Positions 23,266-34,765 of a stretch of DNA of 64,000 nucleotides are shown piece by piece; positions within the stretch are counted from its first letter, which is position 1, and every line of letters starts with the position of its first letter. The stretch covers positions 54,686-118,685 of the forward strand of contig QYAI01000103.1 of the NCBI GenBank assembly GCA_003988855.1, in the 5' to 3' direction. The notes below the pieces were generated by a model. It did no database searches and was not told where the DNA came from. It saw only the letters and a program-made list of their open reading frames with translations. The translations under genes were made by a program, and so were the position numbers. Source of the DNA: Arachnopeziza araneosa (lineage: Eukaryota; Ascomycota; Leotiomycetes; Helotiales; Arachnopezizaceae).

Positions 23266-24658
23266 ATGGTTGGCCTCAATAATTTGTCAAGTGCACTTTT
23301 GGTGGCATCTCTAGGACTGTCGCAGGCACTTCCCAGACATCAGCCAAAATCTGTCACCAAATGCAATATTACATTGGATGGCCGCATTCCGCAAGATTTC
23401 GCTCTCAAAACTTTCGATACTGCTGCCTCGCCATTTAGCGCCAATTTCTCCAAAGGCCAAAATCTCACATGGTCGCAAATCATAAAGCTACCTCAAATTG
23501 ATCCATCAAAGTTTGATATTCCAGGCGACAAGGCCCTTGAGGTGACAATAAGTGATGATTCCATCTTTGTTCCGGGTGGAGGCTCGCCTCAGTTAGGTTT
23601 CCGTCGCGGTATGGCTCATTCTCATATTGATTTTCCCCCTGCGTTAAGCTCTAGAATAGGAGGGCAGTCTCAAGACCCACTTGTCCATATAGCTTTCGTG
23701 TATCTACTCTCGAAAGAGCTCTGGAGTTCCGAAGCTTCCAATCAAAAGGTCTTCTATTTACAGAACTAATTTGATGGCAGCTGGCTTACTCATGTCGAAT
23801 GGATCGGATGAGACGGATGTAGGCATCAGTAAGACTTATTCTCATGTCAAATCACTCTTCTCCTTTCCATCAGAGCCCCATAGCTCAGGAAGTATTTCAA
23901 GAGCCGCATGCCCACATATTGCTTATGTGTCTGGACTTGAATAGCTCCCAAGTTCCGGAGCCTCTTGAAAAAATCGGCTTTTATATTGCTAACTCGATTG
24001 GTAGAAACTTTCCACTGGAGCGTACATCAAGATCCAAAGAGAGAAATGAATTTAACACATGAGTATATGAATGTCTGGTAAGAAAAATAGATGGGAAGTA
24101 GCGCTAGACTACTTCTTCTTCGTCAATATAATTCGAGAGAAGCATGCTAACACTATATGCCAAGGCATGAAGCAAATGATTATGCTAGTAACCAATTCTC
24201 GTTTAATACTGGAATCATGCTATCACAAGACAAGCCCCTAGATACAAACGTATCAACAACCGGGCTAGACAAGAATTTATGGAAATTTCTGAACAGAAAG
24301 AACGATGTCATTTGGACAACGAGGATTGCAAAGGATGCTTGGCAGAATTTCGCTGTTACCGTGGATTATTTGAACAAGTGAGTTTGGTTTTAATTTTAGC
24401 TTAGGTAGGAATGGCTGATGATAAAGCAGTACTCTCCAAATCTACTACTCTGTTGGAAATGATGATCTGAAAGCTGTGACACAATCGCTCGCAAATGAAA
24501 ATAGTGGTGGAGGCCAATTTCAGATTGGCATGGCCAAGAAACCAACAGAAACCACTACTGTAGTTTTTGATGGTTACCAGGAAAAGAATTTAGATGAAGG
24601 TCAGATTTACGGAGGTATTTTTATTGAAGATAGTTTAGGAGGTTGTATTTCAACCTGA
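23266..24658 (+). CDS. Secreted glycoside hydrolase family 131 beta-glucanase
   Basis: GH131 enzymes act on beta-1,3/1,6 and beta-1,4 glucans and occur only in fungi and oomycetes. Five exons: 23266-23608, 23781-23828, 24005-24077, 24165-24377, 24430-24658; phases 1,1,2,2; 301 aa. A signal peptide is clear (MVGLNNLSSALLVASLGLSQ, cleavage near ALP). Family blocks in order: DGRIPQDFALKTFD, GQNLTWSQIIKLPQ, LEVTISDDSIFVPGG, GFRR-AGLLMSNGSD across intron 1, KTFHWSVHQDPKREM, HEANDYASNQFSFNTG and the end GGIFIEDSLGGC. At first sight the middle looks full of stops, but introns of 172, 176, 87 and 52 bp explain all of it. Introns 1 and 2 are long for this genome. Glu-to-Gly in the usual FRRAELL block (AGLL) is worth noting. 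Confidence 0.82.
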
Positions 24659-26173
24659 AAACAGGAAGGCGATGAAACATTAGACGAAAAACTTCGAATC
24701 TGTTAATGAGAGCAGTAGAATAGAGCCGCAAATCAATTTCTCTTCTTCGAAAGCACAGCTCGACAGGCCATTGGCCACTTTACCGTGGCGTTGTGAGTGA
24801 GAGTGTTTGATGTAAATAAACATTCAAACTTTTATAGCATGTAGAATATGCGCCAAGGTAACATATTTGCTCGTCCAATCGTCTGCTTCACTGTTTAATA
24901 GTTTGCATGCTTGATTGCCATGGATCCGTCCTGGACCATCCGCTGCCCACAAGAGCATTGTTTAGTAGGATGAACTAAGAAAGAGGAGTAAAGATAAAAC
25001 GGAAAGAGAATTCAGGACGACCGACTAAGTTTAATGAGATATTCTACGGTGCCCATCACAAGGAATCTAGCGCCGACAGCTTGGTATTATCTTCAAGAAC
25101 TCCTTTCTGTTCGCTGTGGCAAGTTAAGTAATCAGATGCGCAGCTGTGTTCCCCGCAGAGAGAAAGTGCTAGGTTACTGTACTCCTTCAAGAAAATGTAG
25201 TAAGGTCAATGACACTACAGCGGGATGAGAAAAATTACAAGAGTAAAATTCCATAGGATATCTATAAAACCTTGAACTTGGTCTGAGGCAATGGTGATTG
25301 TATTTGAGTTATTGAACAGGAAGATTGTGATCCGCGATAAATACAAGTTTGATGTTTGGTGACATTCAAGTGGTCGAGTGGTGTGGTAGGTCTCAGTGCA
25401 GGTTGAATGGAGCAAGTCACGTAAGGGAGTGAGGCACCATCTTTTGAAAAATAGAAATAAAGCACGTGATATCGGCATTAATATTCGCCGGACTGGACCT
25501 CTCCCTCTCCTCTGGCCTTACCATTTAATCCTCCAACCTACCTGCCTACCTACCACGACCTCTACGCTCTACAGCACCGGGCTATGTTCTCTCAGGGTCG
25601 CTGCTGTATCACAAGTTGTTTGTGACTGGGATTCTTCAACCAACGTCTCTTCTAACACTCTTTTTGCGCTAGGTGTATTGAGGTCGCAATCGGATCAAAC
25701 TAGGCTGCGGTTTGGCTAAGAAGAGGAAAGGGGCAGTTTGGACATTTTGACCTTCTACTTCAAGGCGGATCTGTTGTTGTTGTTCTTGTTGTTCTTGGCT
25801 CTTTAAAGAGACTACTCACTTCCACAGAGTTCCTGGTATCGAAGCAGGTGTCTCTAAGATTGCAAGCACAGAGCTTCATCTTCCTCTCAATTCTGTCTGC
25901 ATCAGCCAAAGAAGGCTGTCAGACTCGAGCTCAGTTCTATTAGGTTTCAGGAGTGTACGTATTTGTATCTATTCCATGTATGGCTTAGGGTCTATGTGAC
26001 GTGTAACTGCGTCGACATTCTCTTCTTTTCATGTTTTCACGCGCTGATGCTCCTATCCGTCCTTTACAGAACCTTTTGTGTTGCACAATAGCAGCTGTCA
26101 ATACAGAAAAATAATATTCAAGACACGCTTTGACTGAAGATCTTGTGTATTGAGAAAACATACTGTATCCACA
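24659..26173. other. 1.5 kb upstream region of the RRM gene
   Basis: No gene-like frames; those at 25034-25228, 25215-25478 and 25396-25719 are short and unconvincing. The part after 25480 is pyrimidine-rich (CCTACCTGCCTACCTACC at about 25536-25553), as in strong fungal promoters and 5' leaders, so a long 5' UTR with introns is possible. Confidence 0.4.
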
Positions 26174-27518
26174 ATGGCTGACGAAGAATTCGATATCGAT
26201 ATTTATGGCGACGCCAATACAGGCCAGGAAGAAACTGAATTTAAGAAAGATGACGAAGGCGCCATGAAGATTGACGAAGCCGAAACGCCCAACGGTCTAT
26301 CGACCGACCCAAACGGTGTAGAGCAATCCGAAGAGCAAGACGACGACTATGTCGATATCAAGGTTGGTCATGATGAGCCCAAACACAAACCAAGTGACAC
26401 CCAAAAGATTAAGAGCACCGATGAGTCCGGAAATGATGTGCTCAGCATTCCTAAACAAGCACCTCAACAGCAAGGTGTTAAGAGAAAAGAAGGCTCGGAC
26501 GATCGCCCGATTGACCCTGGAGCAACTACCGCTTTGTTAATCTCTGAGTTGCATTGGTGGAGTACGGACGATGATATTCGTGGTTGGATCAATCAAGCTC
26601 AGGTGGAAGACGAGTTGAAGGATATCACATTCTCGGAACATAAAGTCAATGGCAAGAGCAAAGGGTAGGTTAAGTCGATCAGGTGACCCATATTTGATTC
26701 TTGCTGATGCTCAATCTACAGTCAAGCCTATGTCGAGTTCATGTCACAACAAGCAGCCACCGCGGCGAAACACAAAATTGATGCCTTCGGCGAAGGACAG
26801 CAGTACGTAAAGAAGCAAACTGTGACCTATTCGAATCCGAATGTCAACCCCTTTCGAACTTTGCCAAAGGATGCCCCAATGAGAGCTGGCAAAGAAGGAC
26901 AAACTAATCGCACACCTTCGGGAAATTATAACAATGACAGAGGCAACTCAAACGGCAACTTTGGTGGCAATTTCCGTGGACGAACGCCTGGGTATAATGC
27001 TCGAGGGAACATGAACAACAATATGAATAACTTTAATCGCAATTTCTCAGGTCAGGGCATGAACAATATGGCTGGTGGATTCAATTCGATGGGCGGATTT
27101 CCTAATAATCAGCAGTTTGGTGGCTTTAACAATCGGGGTGGGATGATGGGAGGTATACGAGGCGGTCCCGGTGGTGGAATGAGAGGGGGCAGGGGTGGGA
27201 TGTCCAATGGTATGATGGGCGGAATACCTATGGGAGGCATGCCAATGGGTGGATTGCCTGGTGCTATGGGCGGAATGCCTATGAGCATGGGCCAATTGGG
27301 TGGCGGTATGCCTGGTAAGATCTCTATCTTTCATAATCTATCTCGAAAACTCCTTTTTGTCCTTGATTTTTTTCGTATCTTATTGACCAATGTAAGCAGG
27401 AACTGGATTCCAGAGCATGCAACCTCATTTCAATCCTGCATTCTTTCAGCAAAATCAAGTTGCTGGTGGGGAGTGGCAGCAAAATCCGCATGGAGCAAAA
27501 CGACCAAGGCCTGAATAG
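26174..27518 (+). CDS. CPSF6/CFIm68-like RRM protein
   Basis: Likely RNA-binding subunit in pre-mRNA 3'-end processing. Exons 26174-26664, 26722-27314, 27400-27518; 400 aa. N-terminus MADEEFDIDIYGD matches the start of CPSF6-type proteins, then an acidic/Lys region to about residue 115. One RRM at about 118-195: RNP2 is LLISEL, with the Trp-Trp of the CPSF6-type helix (HWWSTDDDIRGW); RNP1 (KSKGQAYVEF) is split by intron 1. The rest is Asn-, Gly- and Met-rich with RGG repeats, ending in a conserved Pro/Arg block (NPHGAKRPRPE) in exon 3. Introns have donors GTAGGT and GTAAGA. Start chosen at the ATG of MADEEF; the upstream frame has no better ATG. Function is inferred from the RRM type and N-terminus. 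Confidence 0.78.
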
Positions 27519-28030
27519 TGAGCCTATTGTATTCGCCTTTGCTTTGGAGTTTTGATGTTTCTTTGAATACGAAAATCTCTACAGATATCGTGGATCGGAA
27601 CCTTATGCATTGCGTGGCCTGGATTTGGCGTTTTGTCTCCCGATCATCTCATTCTTCACTCGACAGAACAATATCTGAACCCTTCAAAACTGTAAATTCT
27701 GTAATTTTTACGAAGCATGTACAATAGAAGGAGTTCTTCGCATCAAAATTATGCATATTGAATTTAGATTAGCGGTCCGTCTTTGATCTTGTGTTTTATT
27801 GATTCATTTTGCGAGGCGAGAGAGAATCGCTGTTCCTTGCCTCTGAGTCGCGCCTGCCGTTACTATGAGTTAGGAGATTAGATCCAGTATAATTATTCAG
27901 GTAGCGATTTTTCTTCGAAGAAAGCACTATTATATCAACAATATCTACCATCGGCATTCAACATTTGCTTTATCATTCGCCTAGGGCATATCAAGGAAAC
28001 TCCAATCCGAAGACTTAATTATCCCTGGCA
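27519..28030. other. Intergenic, 512 bp, tandem genes
   Basis: 3' flank of the RRM gene and promoter of the CNNM-like gene. No gene-like frames longer than 70 codons of any plausibility. A pair of AT-rich stretches near 27750-27800 would fit polyadenylation signals. Confidence 0.35.
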
Positions 28031-31000
28031 ATGGGAAGTTTACATTCTGCTCCTGATGGCCTCCACCCCCAATCCAAAGCTTCCAACCTGACTTCCATTT
28101 TCGCCGCCTTTACTCGAAAAGCCGGCCATGCTACTGATAGTACTGGAAGACTTGTTTGGGAGACGAGGCAATTCGAATACAAGGCATACCATGGGGGAGC
28201 TCGAATCGGAATGGCAATTTTCGCAGGAACTTTATTACTTATATCAGCTTTAATGACTGGTCTGATCTTGGGAATATGTGGGCTTGATACGGCATGGTTG
28301 CAGATGAAGGGTGTTACTGGCACAGCTAAGCAAAGGTCATTAATATTCGCTGTGATTGAGACTCCGTTCGCTGACAATCCAAAGGAATCAAGTCCGTGTG
28401 ATTACAAGAATGAAACGCCACGGAACCTGGATGCTATGTTAGAAGTCTTGCAGATCTAAGTTCAGTTGGCTGACATTCTTAGGCTCGTTGGTCATTTGTG
28501 ATGCTGCTTGTGGAGAATACTTCCCGTTCGTTATACAGAGTGTTTGTGATGGAGACGGGACTTGGTCTCCTTTCCTTATCTCGACGCTTTGCATTGCTAT
28601 TGCTGGCGAATTGCTACCGCAATATATTATACCCAAACACGCCATGAAGTGGGGATACTACTGCTCGCCCATCATTTGGATTTGCATGATACTCACGGCG
28701 GTAATCAGTTACCCAGTCGCTTACATTCTAGACAGCATTTCTGCTATTAAGAAAGAAGAACATGAGACTGTCTTCACAAATGATCAGCTAAGAACTCTAA
28801 TCAAGTATCACGAACGAACAGAGAAGAACGGTGGCAAACTTTCCCGTGATGCAGCTCGCATCATGATTGGTGCTTTGAACGTGGACGCAAGAAATATTGG
28901 TAATACTCCAAAAATACAAGATTGGGAATCTGAGCGGAGCGAGCAAGATCTCGAGAAGGCAGATTCTATTTTTATGAGTAACATGATTGTCGAATGGGAC
29001 AGGGTGAAGACAGTCAACACCAACGATTTAATTGACGACGAGTTTATCAAGAAGATCAAAAGCTGGTCATGTAGCCGAGTTCCTGTTATTGGGAAGCCAC
29101 TTCAATCTGAGAAGCACGGACAGGTCAATCAAGAAATGGTTTGGGAGATACAGATCTTTGGGTTTCTCCACGTCAAGGTTCTTGCATTTCTCGAGCCAGT
29201 TGAATGTCTGGCTGATCAAAAGTGTAGAATCTTATTGGCCTCGGCCTCGAACAAAGTGGTAGAAGTATCATCCAACAATATCTGTTCGTCAAAGATTTAC
29301 CCCTTTATCCACTACCCATAGTAAGGGAAGACATGTCAGTATACGAACTGCTCGATATGTTCCAACATGGAATGTCAAGGTATGATTTCACTTATTTGAC
29401 TAATCGGAAATTAACAACTCTAACATTTCTAGGAGTACGTATATCTCGTAATCTTGTACTCAACTCAAATTCTTAATGCGCATCCTGATAGCAATATTGG
29501 GAACGCTATTCCTCAAATTTAAAGGTGTTTTTGAAATATAACTAACAGATCATCAGTGGCAGTTGTGACTCCAGCTCCGAGAATAGACTCGGCTGTACTA
29601 GCAAAACAACTTGCAGACAGGATTCCGGTATTGTCACCACTAACGCCAATGGTACGGAGTGCGTCGCAGACTCTCAACGCCGAGGCCAGACTGGGCATCC
29701 AACGACATAAAGATAAAATCAACGACTACCTAGAAGCAGCCCTTACGAATGCCGATAACCACGGCCACAAGTTACAAAGTATCTTGGGAATCAGGTCTCC
29801 GAAGCCACTTGGAATTGTTACCTTCGAGGATCTTGTCAACACCATTCTCCAGAAGACTAGCCGCGACGAAAAAGACTTCTTTGGTCGTCATACATCCACC
29901 CTTTCAGTAAAACGAAAGAAGACTGAGAATTTTACTTCTTGTACAGACACGACTGACACCTCTCCTGGTAGAAACCTCAATGAAACTGGGATTCACAATA
30001 TAATGATCGAACAGCCCCAGCAAAATACGTTGCGCAAACGAAAAGGTCTTCGGAACAAGAGATCAGTGCAAGCTATGGATGGCGCCGATGAACAGAGCCT
30101 TGATGGCGCCGGTTTGAATCATACCCAGAATCGCATAAAGATGCAAAAAGTTCGCAATAGCCACTTCAGTAGTTCTTATACCCAGAACAGTCACGGTGGT
30201 CTTCATAGAAGTAACTCCAATGCCTCTGTAGAGCATTGTATGATGTTTTCAACAGCTGATGAGATGATCGAACTTGGCAAAATGCTATCTTTAGATTCTC
30301 CGGACAACCCATACTCGGCCGTGAAGGCCCTAAAAACCCCCAAGATCGAGAGGACCAATACAATCGAGAAATCCGTAACATTGCCATCTCGAAAGGTCCT
30401 ATCAGAGATCTTCATGAACTCACTACGGCGAGCTAGCGCGATGCCTCGGTTGCCCCAGCTAACTCCGCCTGATTACGACTCTTGTCAGAGCCTTGCCAGC
30501 TATCAGAGGTTGTATGAAAAAGAAAACCATTTCCGTAACTCTGATTTGAACATGCCAATTCCAATCATAGCGGATCGTACTGCAGCTGAAGCATCTCCTG
30601 AATCTTGCTTTACTATTGGCGACATGGCTAAAGTTCTTCGAGGTGAGGACAGTGGTGATACAACGGCAACGTGTTCTAGGAATGAGGATGCAGTTTGCAC
30701 CGATGCTGCTTGGTCTCTCTATGACACGTCTCCAGCGCAGTCAAACGAGGTTAGCCGGGCCAGATTACCTTCGGGACGCTTGGATTATGCTGACAGAAGG
30801 GCGGAAAAACCGTATGATGGCTTCCCACAAGAGCTCCTTGAGAGAGGAGAGAAACCAAACCGGGCTTCCGAATATATTTCCTCTACCATGCCTCGCTTGA
30901 CTGGACCAACAACGATGCTCGGTAACGCCGAGATTCTAGCAAGGAACGTGTATTTCTATGATGATAGGGCTTTGCTCCCAAGTCAGCGACGGGCTCTTCA

Positions 31001-31058
31001 GGAAGGCGTTGACTATGGTAATGATGGGAGTACGAGAAGTACGAGCTTTTGGTTCTAA
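28031..31058 (+). CDS. CNNM/Mam3-like DUF21-CBS membrane protein
   Basis: Family of CorC/CNNM proteins tied to divalent-cation transport. Exons 28031-28335, 28385-28437, 28483-29177, 29228-29379, a possible 2-nt exon 29433-29434, and 29557-31058; about 902 aa. Membrane segments: MAIFAGTLLLISALMTGLIL, then WMLCSLVICDAACGEYFPFV restored by introns 1-2, FLISTLCIAIAGELLPQYII and ICMILTAVISYPVAYIL. The DUF21 end (KLSRDAARIMIGALNVDARNIG) leads to a divergent CBS pair with IFGFLHVK and LPLYPLPIVREDMSVYELL; the second CBS ends GIVTFEDLVNTILQKTSRDE. The C-terminal 400 residues are polar and probably disordered. In-frame stops at 28457 and 29319 belong to introns. The last junction has two possible solutions (see findings). 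Confidence 0.8.
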
Positions 31059-31263
31059 GTCTTACATATGGGCAAACGAAGTAGAAGTAGGATGCTTACA
31101 CTACAGGAGCACGGATACTTCCAGTAACAGGAAACCTGAGACCAGACCCCTCAACCTTCATATGGATCTGACGACTAGAGAGGGGAACATTGTGGTGAGA
31201 AAAGCATTGTTATGGTTTCTGAGCAGAGTTCGGAGCCAGCTTTCTGAAGGCTTAATTTTATTT

Positions 31264-32765
31264 TTATCGGTAGTGTTGGAGACCTCTGGAGAGCATGTTA
31301 TCGATCTGCTTCCAACGTCTTTTTAAGGTTTCTCTCTGAGTTGAGAGACCTTCGGTAGTTATAGCAACTTGCTTTAATTTTTCTGCCGCATCCTTCTTGT
31401 ACGCTTGGAGTACTTTAAGCAAAATGACATCGACAAGTCCTTGATCCCTTTCGCTGTCTTCCATTCCACCTGCAAACCGGATCCATCTTCTTACAGGCAT
31501 ACATAATAAACGCACCGCCACTTGTGTTCGGTAGCACGCAGCATTGCCATCCAGGATGTAATTTTCCCAGTAGCCTTTTTCGATTAATTTTTCTTTTTGA
31601 TCGAGCGAAAATAGAGGTAGTATGTAGTCATCAAGGCTGAGCTCATCATACTTGTTATCTTTCAATATGAAGCCATACTCCGCGAGTAGAAAGTCATTAC
31701 TGTGATTCCCGTAAGAGATGTAAATCTCTTCGCCCTGGTTAATTGGAGACTCGGTAACTACTTTGTAGGTACTATTGGTGAACAATACCGAGCAATTTGG
31801 AGTCGAGGAGTGATTAAAATAGTCTGCAAATGGGTTGAGAGCCATACAGTCATCTCGAGGTGGTGAGGGACCTTTGTGTTTTGGAGAGAGGAAATAGAAC
31901 GTCCTGGTGTTAACAAGAAGCCAATTATGAAGGTAAGACTCGTAGTCCAGGTCTGGAAATGCTTTTGAAGTTGTTTTCCAGTCTGTATTTAGTTTCCGTT
32001 GCTGATTAAGTACCAAACCCTTCGACCCTGCTGGGAGAAGAGCTTGAAGAGACTCTGGGTACAGAAGAGGCATGGTCTGCTGAAAATCCGAATATGGAGG
32101 CAAAACAGCTGTCCATGGTGCTAAACGAGAGGAAGTGTCCAGTGATAACTCAGTCGTGAGGAGGTTATGAACTGTCGTTGGAATAAGTGCCGCTGATACC
32201 TTTTTAGTAACAGAATGAGTGGTTCGCAGGGCCGAGTGAGGAGTTGTTAGAATCGTAGTGTTTACCTAAAGGGATCAGAAAGACATCATCTAAGTAGTCT
32301 AGATACGCATCAATTCAACAGCTAGGTATTCATGGAGGATAGAGTATAGGAGATCAAGACCAAATGAGAAAGGCTAAAGGTTAATTATGATGAGGATTTA
32401 CTACATGCTCAAAATGCCAAGCGCTTTTTTTTACTTAGGACATATATAAACTACATGGTAAAAGAGCCAAGCTTTGCATTTTGATGGGAATAAGCAAGCG
32501 CATACTGAAAAAATTATAGAACACTTAAAATCTCACTGAATTGAAATGTATCACGGAACCAGCCAGCCAGTAAGGTGAACGAAATGTCACATACCTCCAG
32601 CCGCTTTTCAGCCATGATTCCAAGCCCTCGACCATCGAATCTATGTGCCTTGATTCCATTGATCGTCACCCCTCGCTGGGTTGCCCATTTCGTAAACTCC
32701 TCATGAATATCCATAACCGATTGAGTTGAATCAGATGTTCTATGATCATATTCGGAGGAAACCAT
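31264..32765 (-). CDS. SET-domain protein lysine methyltransferase (SETD/RKM type)
   Basis: Class of SET enzymes that methylate non-histone proteins such as ribosomal proteins. Exons 32595-32765 and 31264-32265; 390 aa, phase 0 junction. The N-terminal strand GLGIMAEKRLE continues across the intron to VNTTILTTPHS, as in the first SET block (G-x-G-hhA...h-x-h-P). The SET core has NPFADYFNHSSTPNCS (the SAM-binding NHS motif) and GEEIYISYGNHSNDFLLAEYGF. The C-terminal helical part looks like a Rubis-subst-bind domain. The intron is 329 bp, unusually long here; its donor is GTATGT and its acceptor TAG. It shares a 154-bp promoter with COQ4 on the other side. Substrate unknown. Confidence 0.82.
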
Positions 32766-32919
32766 CCGTGAATGAGTAGAAAACTGTTCGAGGAGACGGA
32801 TTGGCTAAATGCAGATCTCATTCGATACGAGTCCGAGTCCGAGTCCGAACAGAACTCTCCAAGCTTCTTACTACACAGCTAACCTAAGCAGCACAGAGAG
32901 GCATAGTTACTAAGATATC
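32766..32919. promoter_or_regulatory. Short bidirectional promoter, SET gene / COQ4
   Basis: 154 bp between two start codons pointing apart, so both promoters must lie here or within introns. It includes a fourfold hexamer-like run (GAGTCC units at 32828-32848). No known factor site assigned. Confidence 0.5.
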
Positions 32920-33844
32920 ATGACTCTTCTTCTACGGCATAGCACTTGCAAAGCAGCTTTACCAAAGGAGTTGTTAGTTGCTTGTACAATTTCCTTAATT
33001 TCTCGCCGGTTCAGCGTGCTCAATCGTCCGCCCCCAAGGTATTCCGGTCATGTTCCTCTTACAAAGTTGGAGCGAGCTGGGCTGGCAGTTGGTTCTGCTG
33101 TGGTGGCTTTTCTGAACCCCCATCGTGGAGGTACAGTAAATCCTTGAGAACTTCAATAACCTAACTAACATTGTAGAAGATCTCATTGCAGCGCTTGGCG
33201 AAGCAACAGCCACGCCATACTTCATCTATCGACTTCGGAACGCTATGCTCTCATCTCCCACTGGCCGCCGCATCTTACGAGATCGTCCACGTATTTCTTC
33301 TTCGACTATGAGCGTGGAGTACCTACGAGGCCTGCCTGAGAATACGGTGGGTAAAGCATATGTAGATTGGCTTGATCGCGAAGGTGTAAGCCCTGACACG
33401 AGGGACGTCGTTAAATATATTGATGATGAAGAATGCGCCTACGTGATGCAACGATACCGCGAATGCCACGACTTCTATCATGCCCTTACAGGGCTTCCCG
33501 TGGTAAGGGAAGGAGAAGTCGCACTAAAGGCATTTGAATTTGCAAACACACTGTTACCAATGACGGGACTGAGCATGTTCGCCATGACGACATTGAAACC
33601 TAAGGAGAGGGAAAGATTCTGGACGATCTATCTACCTTGGGCCATGAAAAATGGTCTACAAGCTAAAGATGTTATAAATGTTTACTGGGAGGAGATCTTA
33701 GGAAGAAATGTGGATGAGCTTAGAAGTGAGTTGGGCATCGAGAAACCGGTCGACTTGAGACAAATCAGACAGGCAGAAAGAGAGAAGAGGAGAAAAGAGA
33801 AAGAGGCTAGACAGAGAGCTGCCGATGGTTTAGGTATCAGTTAG
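32920..33844 (+). CDS. COQ4: Ubiquinone biosynthesis protein COQ4, mitochondrial
   Basis: Matrix-side protein of the CoQ synthome, needed for ubiquinone assembly and C1 decarboxylation/hydroxylation. Exons 32920-33130 and 33177-33844; 292 aa. The first 45 residues are basic and Ser-rich with no acids, a mitochondrial presequence. Then come the block HVPLTKLERAGLAVGSAVVA, HRGEDLIAALGE across the intron, and LPENTVGKAYVDWL. The metal motif HDxxHx11E is complete: His168, Asp169, His172, Glu184 (HDFYHALTG...EGE). The C-terminal end is a charged helix (QAEREKRRKEKEARQR). Intron donor GTACAG, CTAAC branch, acceptor TAG. Confidence 0.95.
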
Positions 33845-33960
33845 GATTGAATCTTGTCCGACAAATTATTTTAATCCCCAAAGAGTACTCCGTAAGCACT
33901 GAAGGTATCACTCCCTAATCAAACGCCTTGAGTATGCCCCCTCGATTTCCTTTATTCTCA

Positions 33961-34464
33961 TCACAAATCGAACAAGTCGTCGTCATCATCCATATCCCAC
34001 CCACCCTTTCGTCTACTGACTACAATTTTCTCTTCTTCTTTTGTCTCAGCCACGGCTCCTAGCAGCTCCTTCAATTGCTCCTCTGTGACTTTTTGTCTTA
34101 ACTGCCCACTTCTAGCCAACATTATCAACCGATTTTCGACATCTTGCGCACGAGATTCTTTAACTAGTCTAATTCGACCCAATCGATCTGCTGCTTCAGG
34201 CTCCAAGATCTGGGAAAGAATTGATTTTCGGGCTTCAGATTCCTGGTCTCTAATCTACTATGAGTGAAATAAAAGCAACAGTAAACTGCACCTACTGGTT
34301 TGAGTCCTGGCTGGCAGAGCCGTTGTTTCCTCCCCCACTTGAGCTATTTCCTTGGGCTTTGAGTTGCTCAAGACGAGCTTTGCGAATCTGTGATACGAGA
34401 TGTTAATCGTATACAATGTGCGCTAAATCTTGAAGCATACCTGTGCTAAATCGTCGTCTTCCAT
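33961..34464 (-). CDS. PDCD5 / TFAR19 family DNA-binding protein
   Basis: Small helical protein conserved from archaea to man; in animals linked to apoptosis and to the TRiC chaperonin. Exons 34441-34464 (MEDDDLAQ), 34296-34387, 33961-34249; 134 aa. Blocks: IRKARLEQLKAQG, ESEARKSILSQILEPEAADR, LGRIRLVKESRAQDVENRLI, and the end block VVSRRKGGWD with an acidic tail DMDDDDDLFDL. The second intron uses donor GTAGGT (34295 down) and acceptor TTAG (34250); this choice avoids an in-frame TAG and restores NQDQESEARK. Ends 117 bp from the COQ4 stop, tail to tail. Confidence 0.93.
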
Positions 34465-34765
34465 TTCAGCTGAATTGGATGTAACTGCGGCGAGTGGGCT
34501 GATAAAAGCGCGGATCCAAGGCACCGCTCGAGCCTTTCACAAATGAGGGGCAATTGCCAGCCTCACCTTTCGCAAACATCTTCCTTTTTCAAGAGAAGGA
34601 AATACCGAAGTGTTTATGTAAAAGTAGGTATCATGTATTTCACATTGAACATAAAGATATTGTAATATATCTTCTTATTACATTTTCGTGATACCGATAA
34701 TTACAGAACGCCGTCGCTGATGTGCAGTCTAATATACAAGATGCAGCAAGTGAAGTAGTTTCCTT

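Noticed and set aside
23609..24164. GH131 gene looked like a pseudogene because of stops in its middle
   Set aside because: Three introns with normal donor, branch and acceptor sites explain every stop, and the phases add up to a 301-aa protein.
28336..29556. Stops and frame changes in the CNNM-like gene
   Set aside because: Introns of 49, 45 and 50 bp plus the composite one restore family motifs across each junction.
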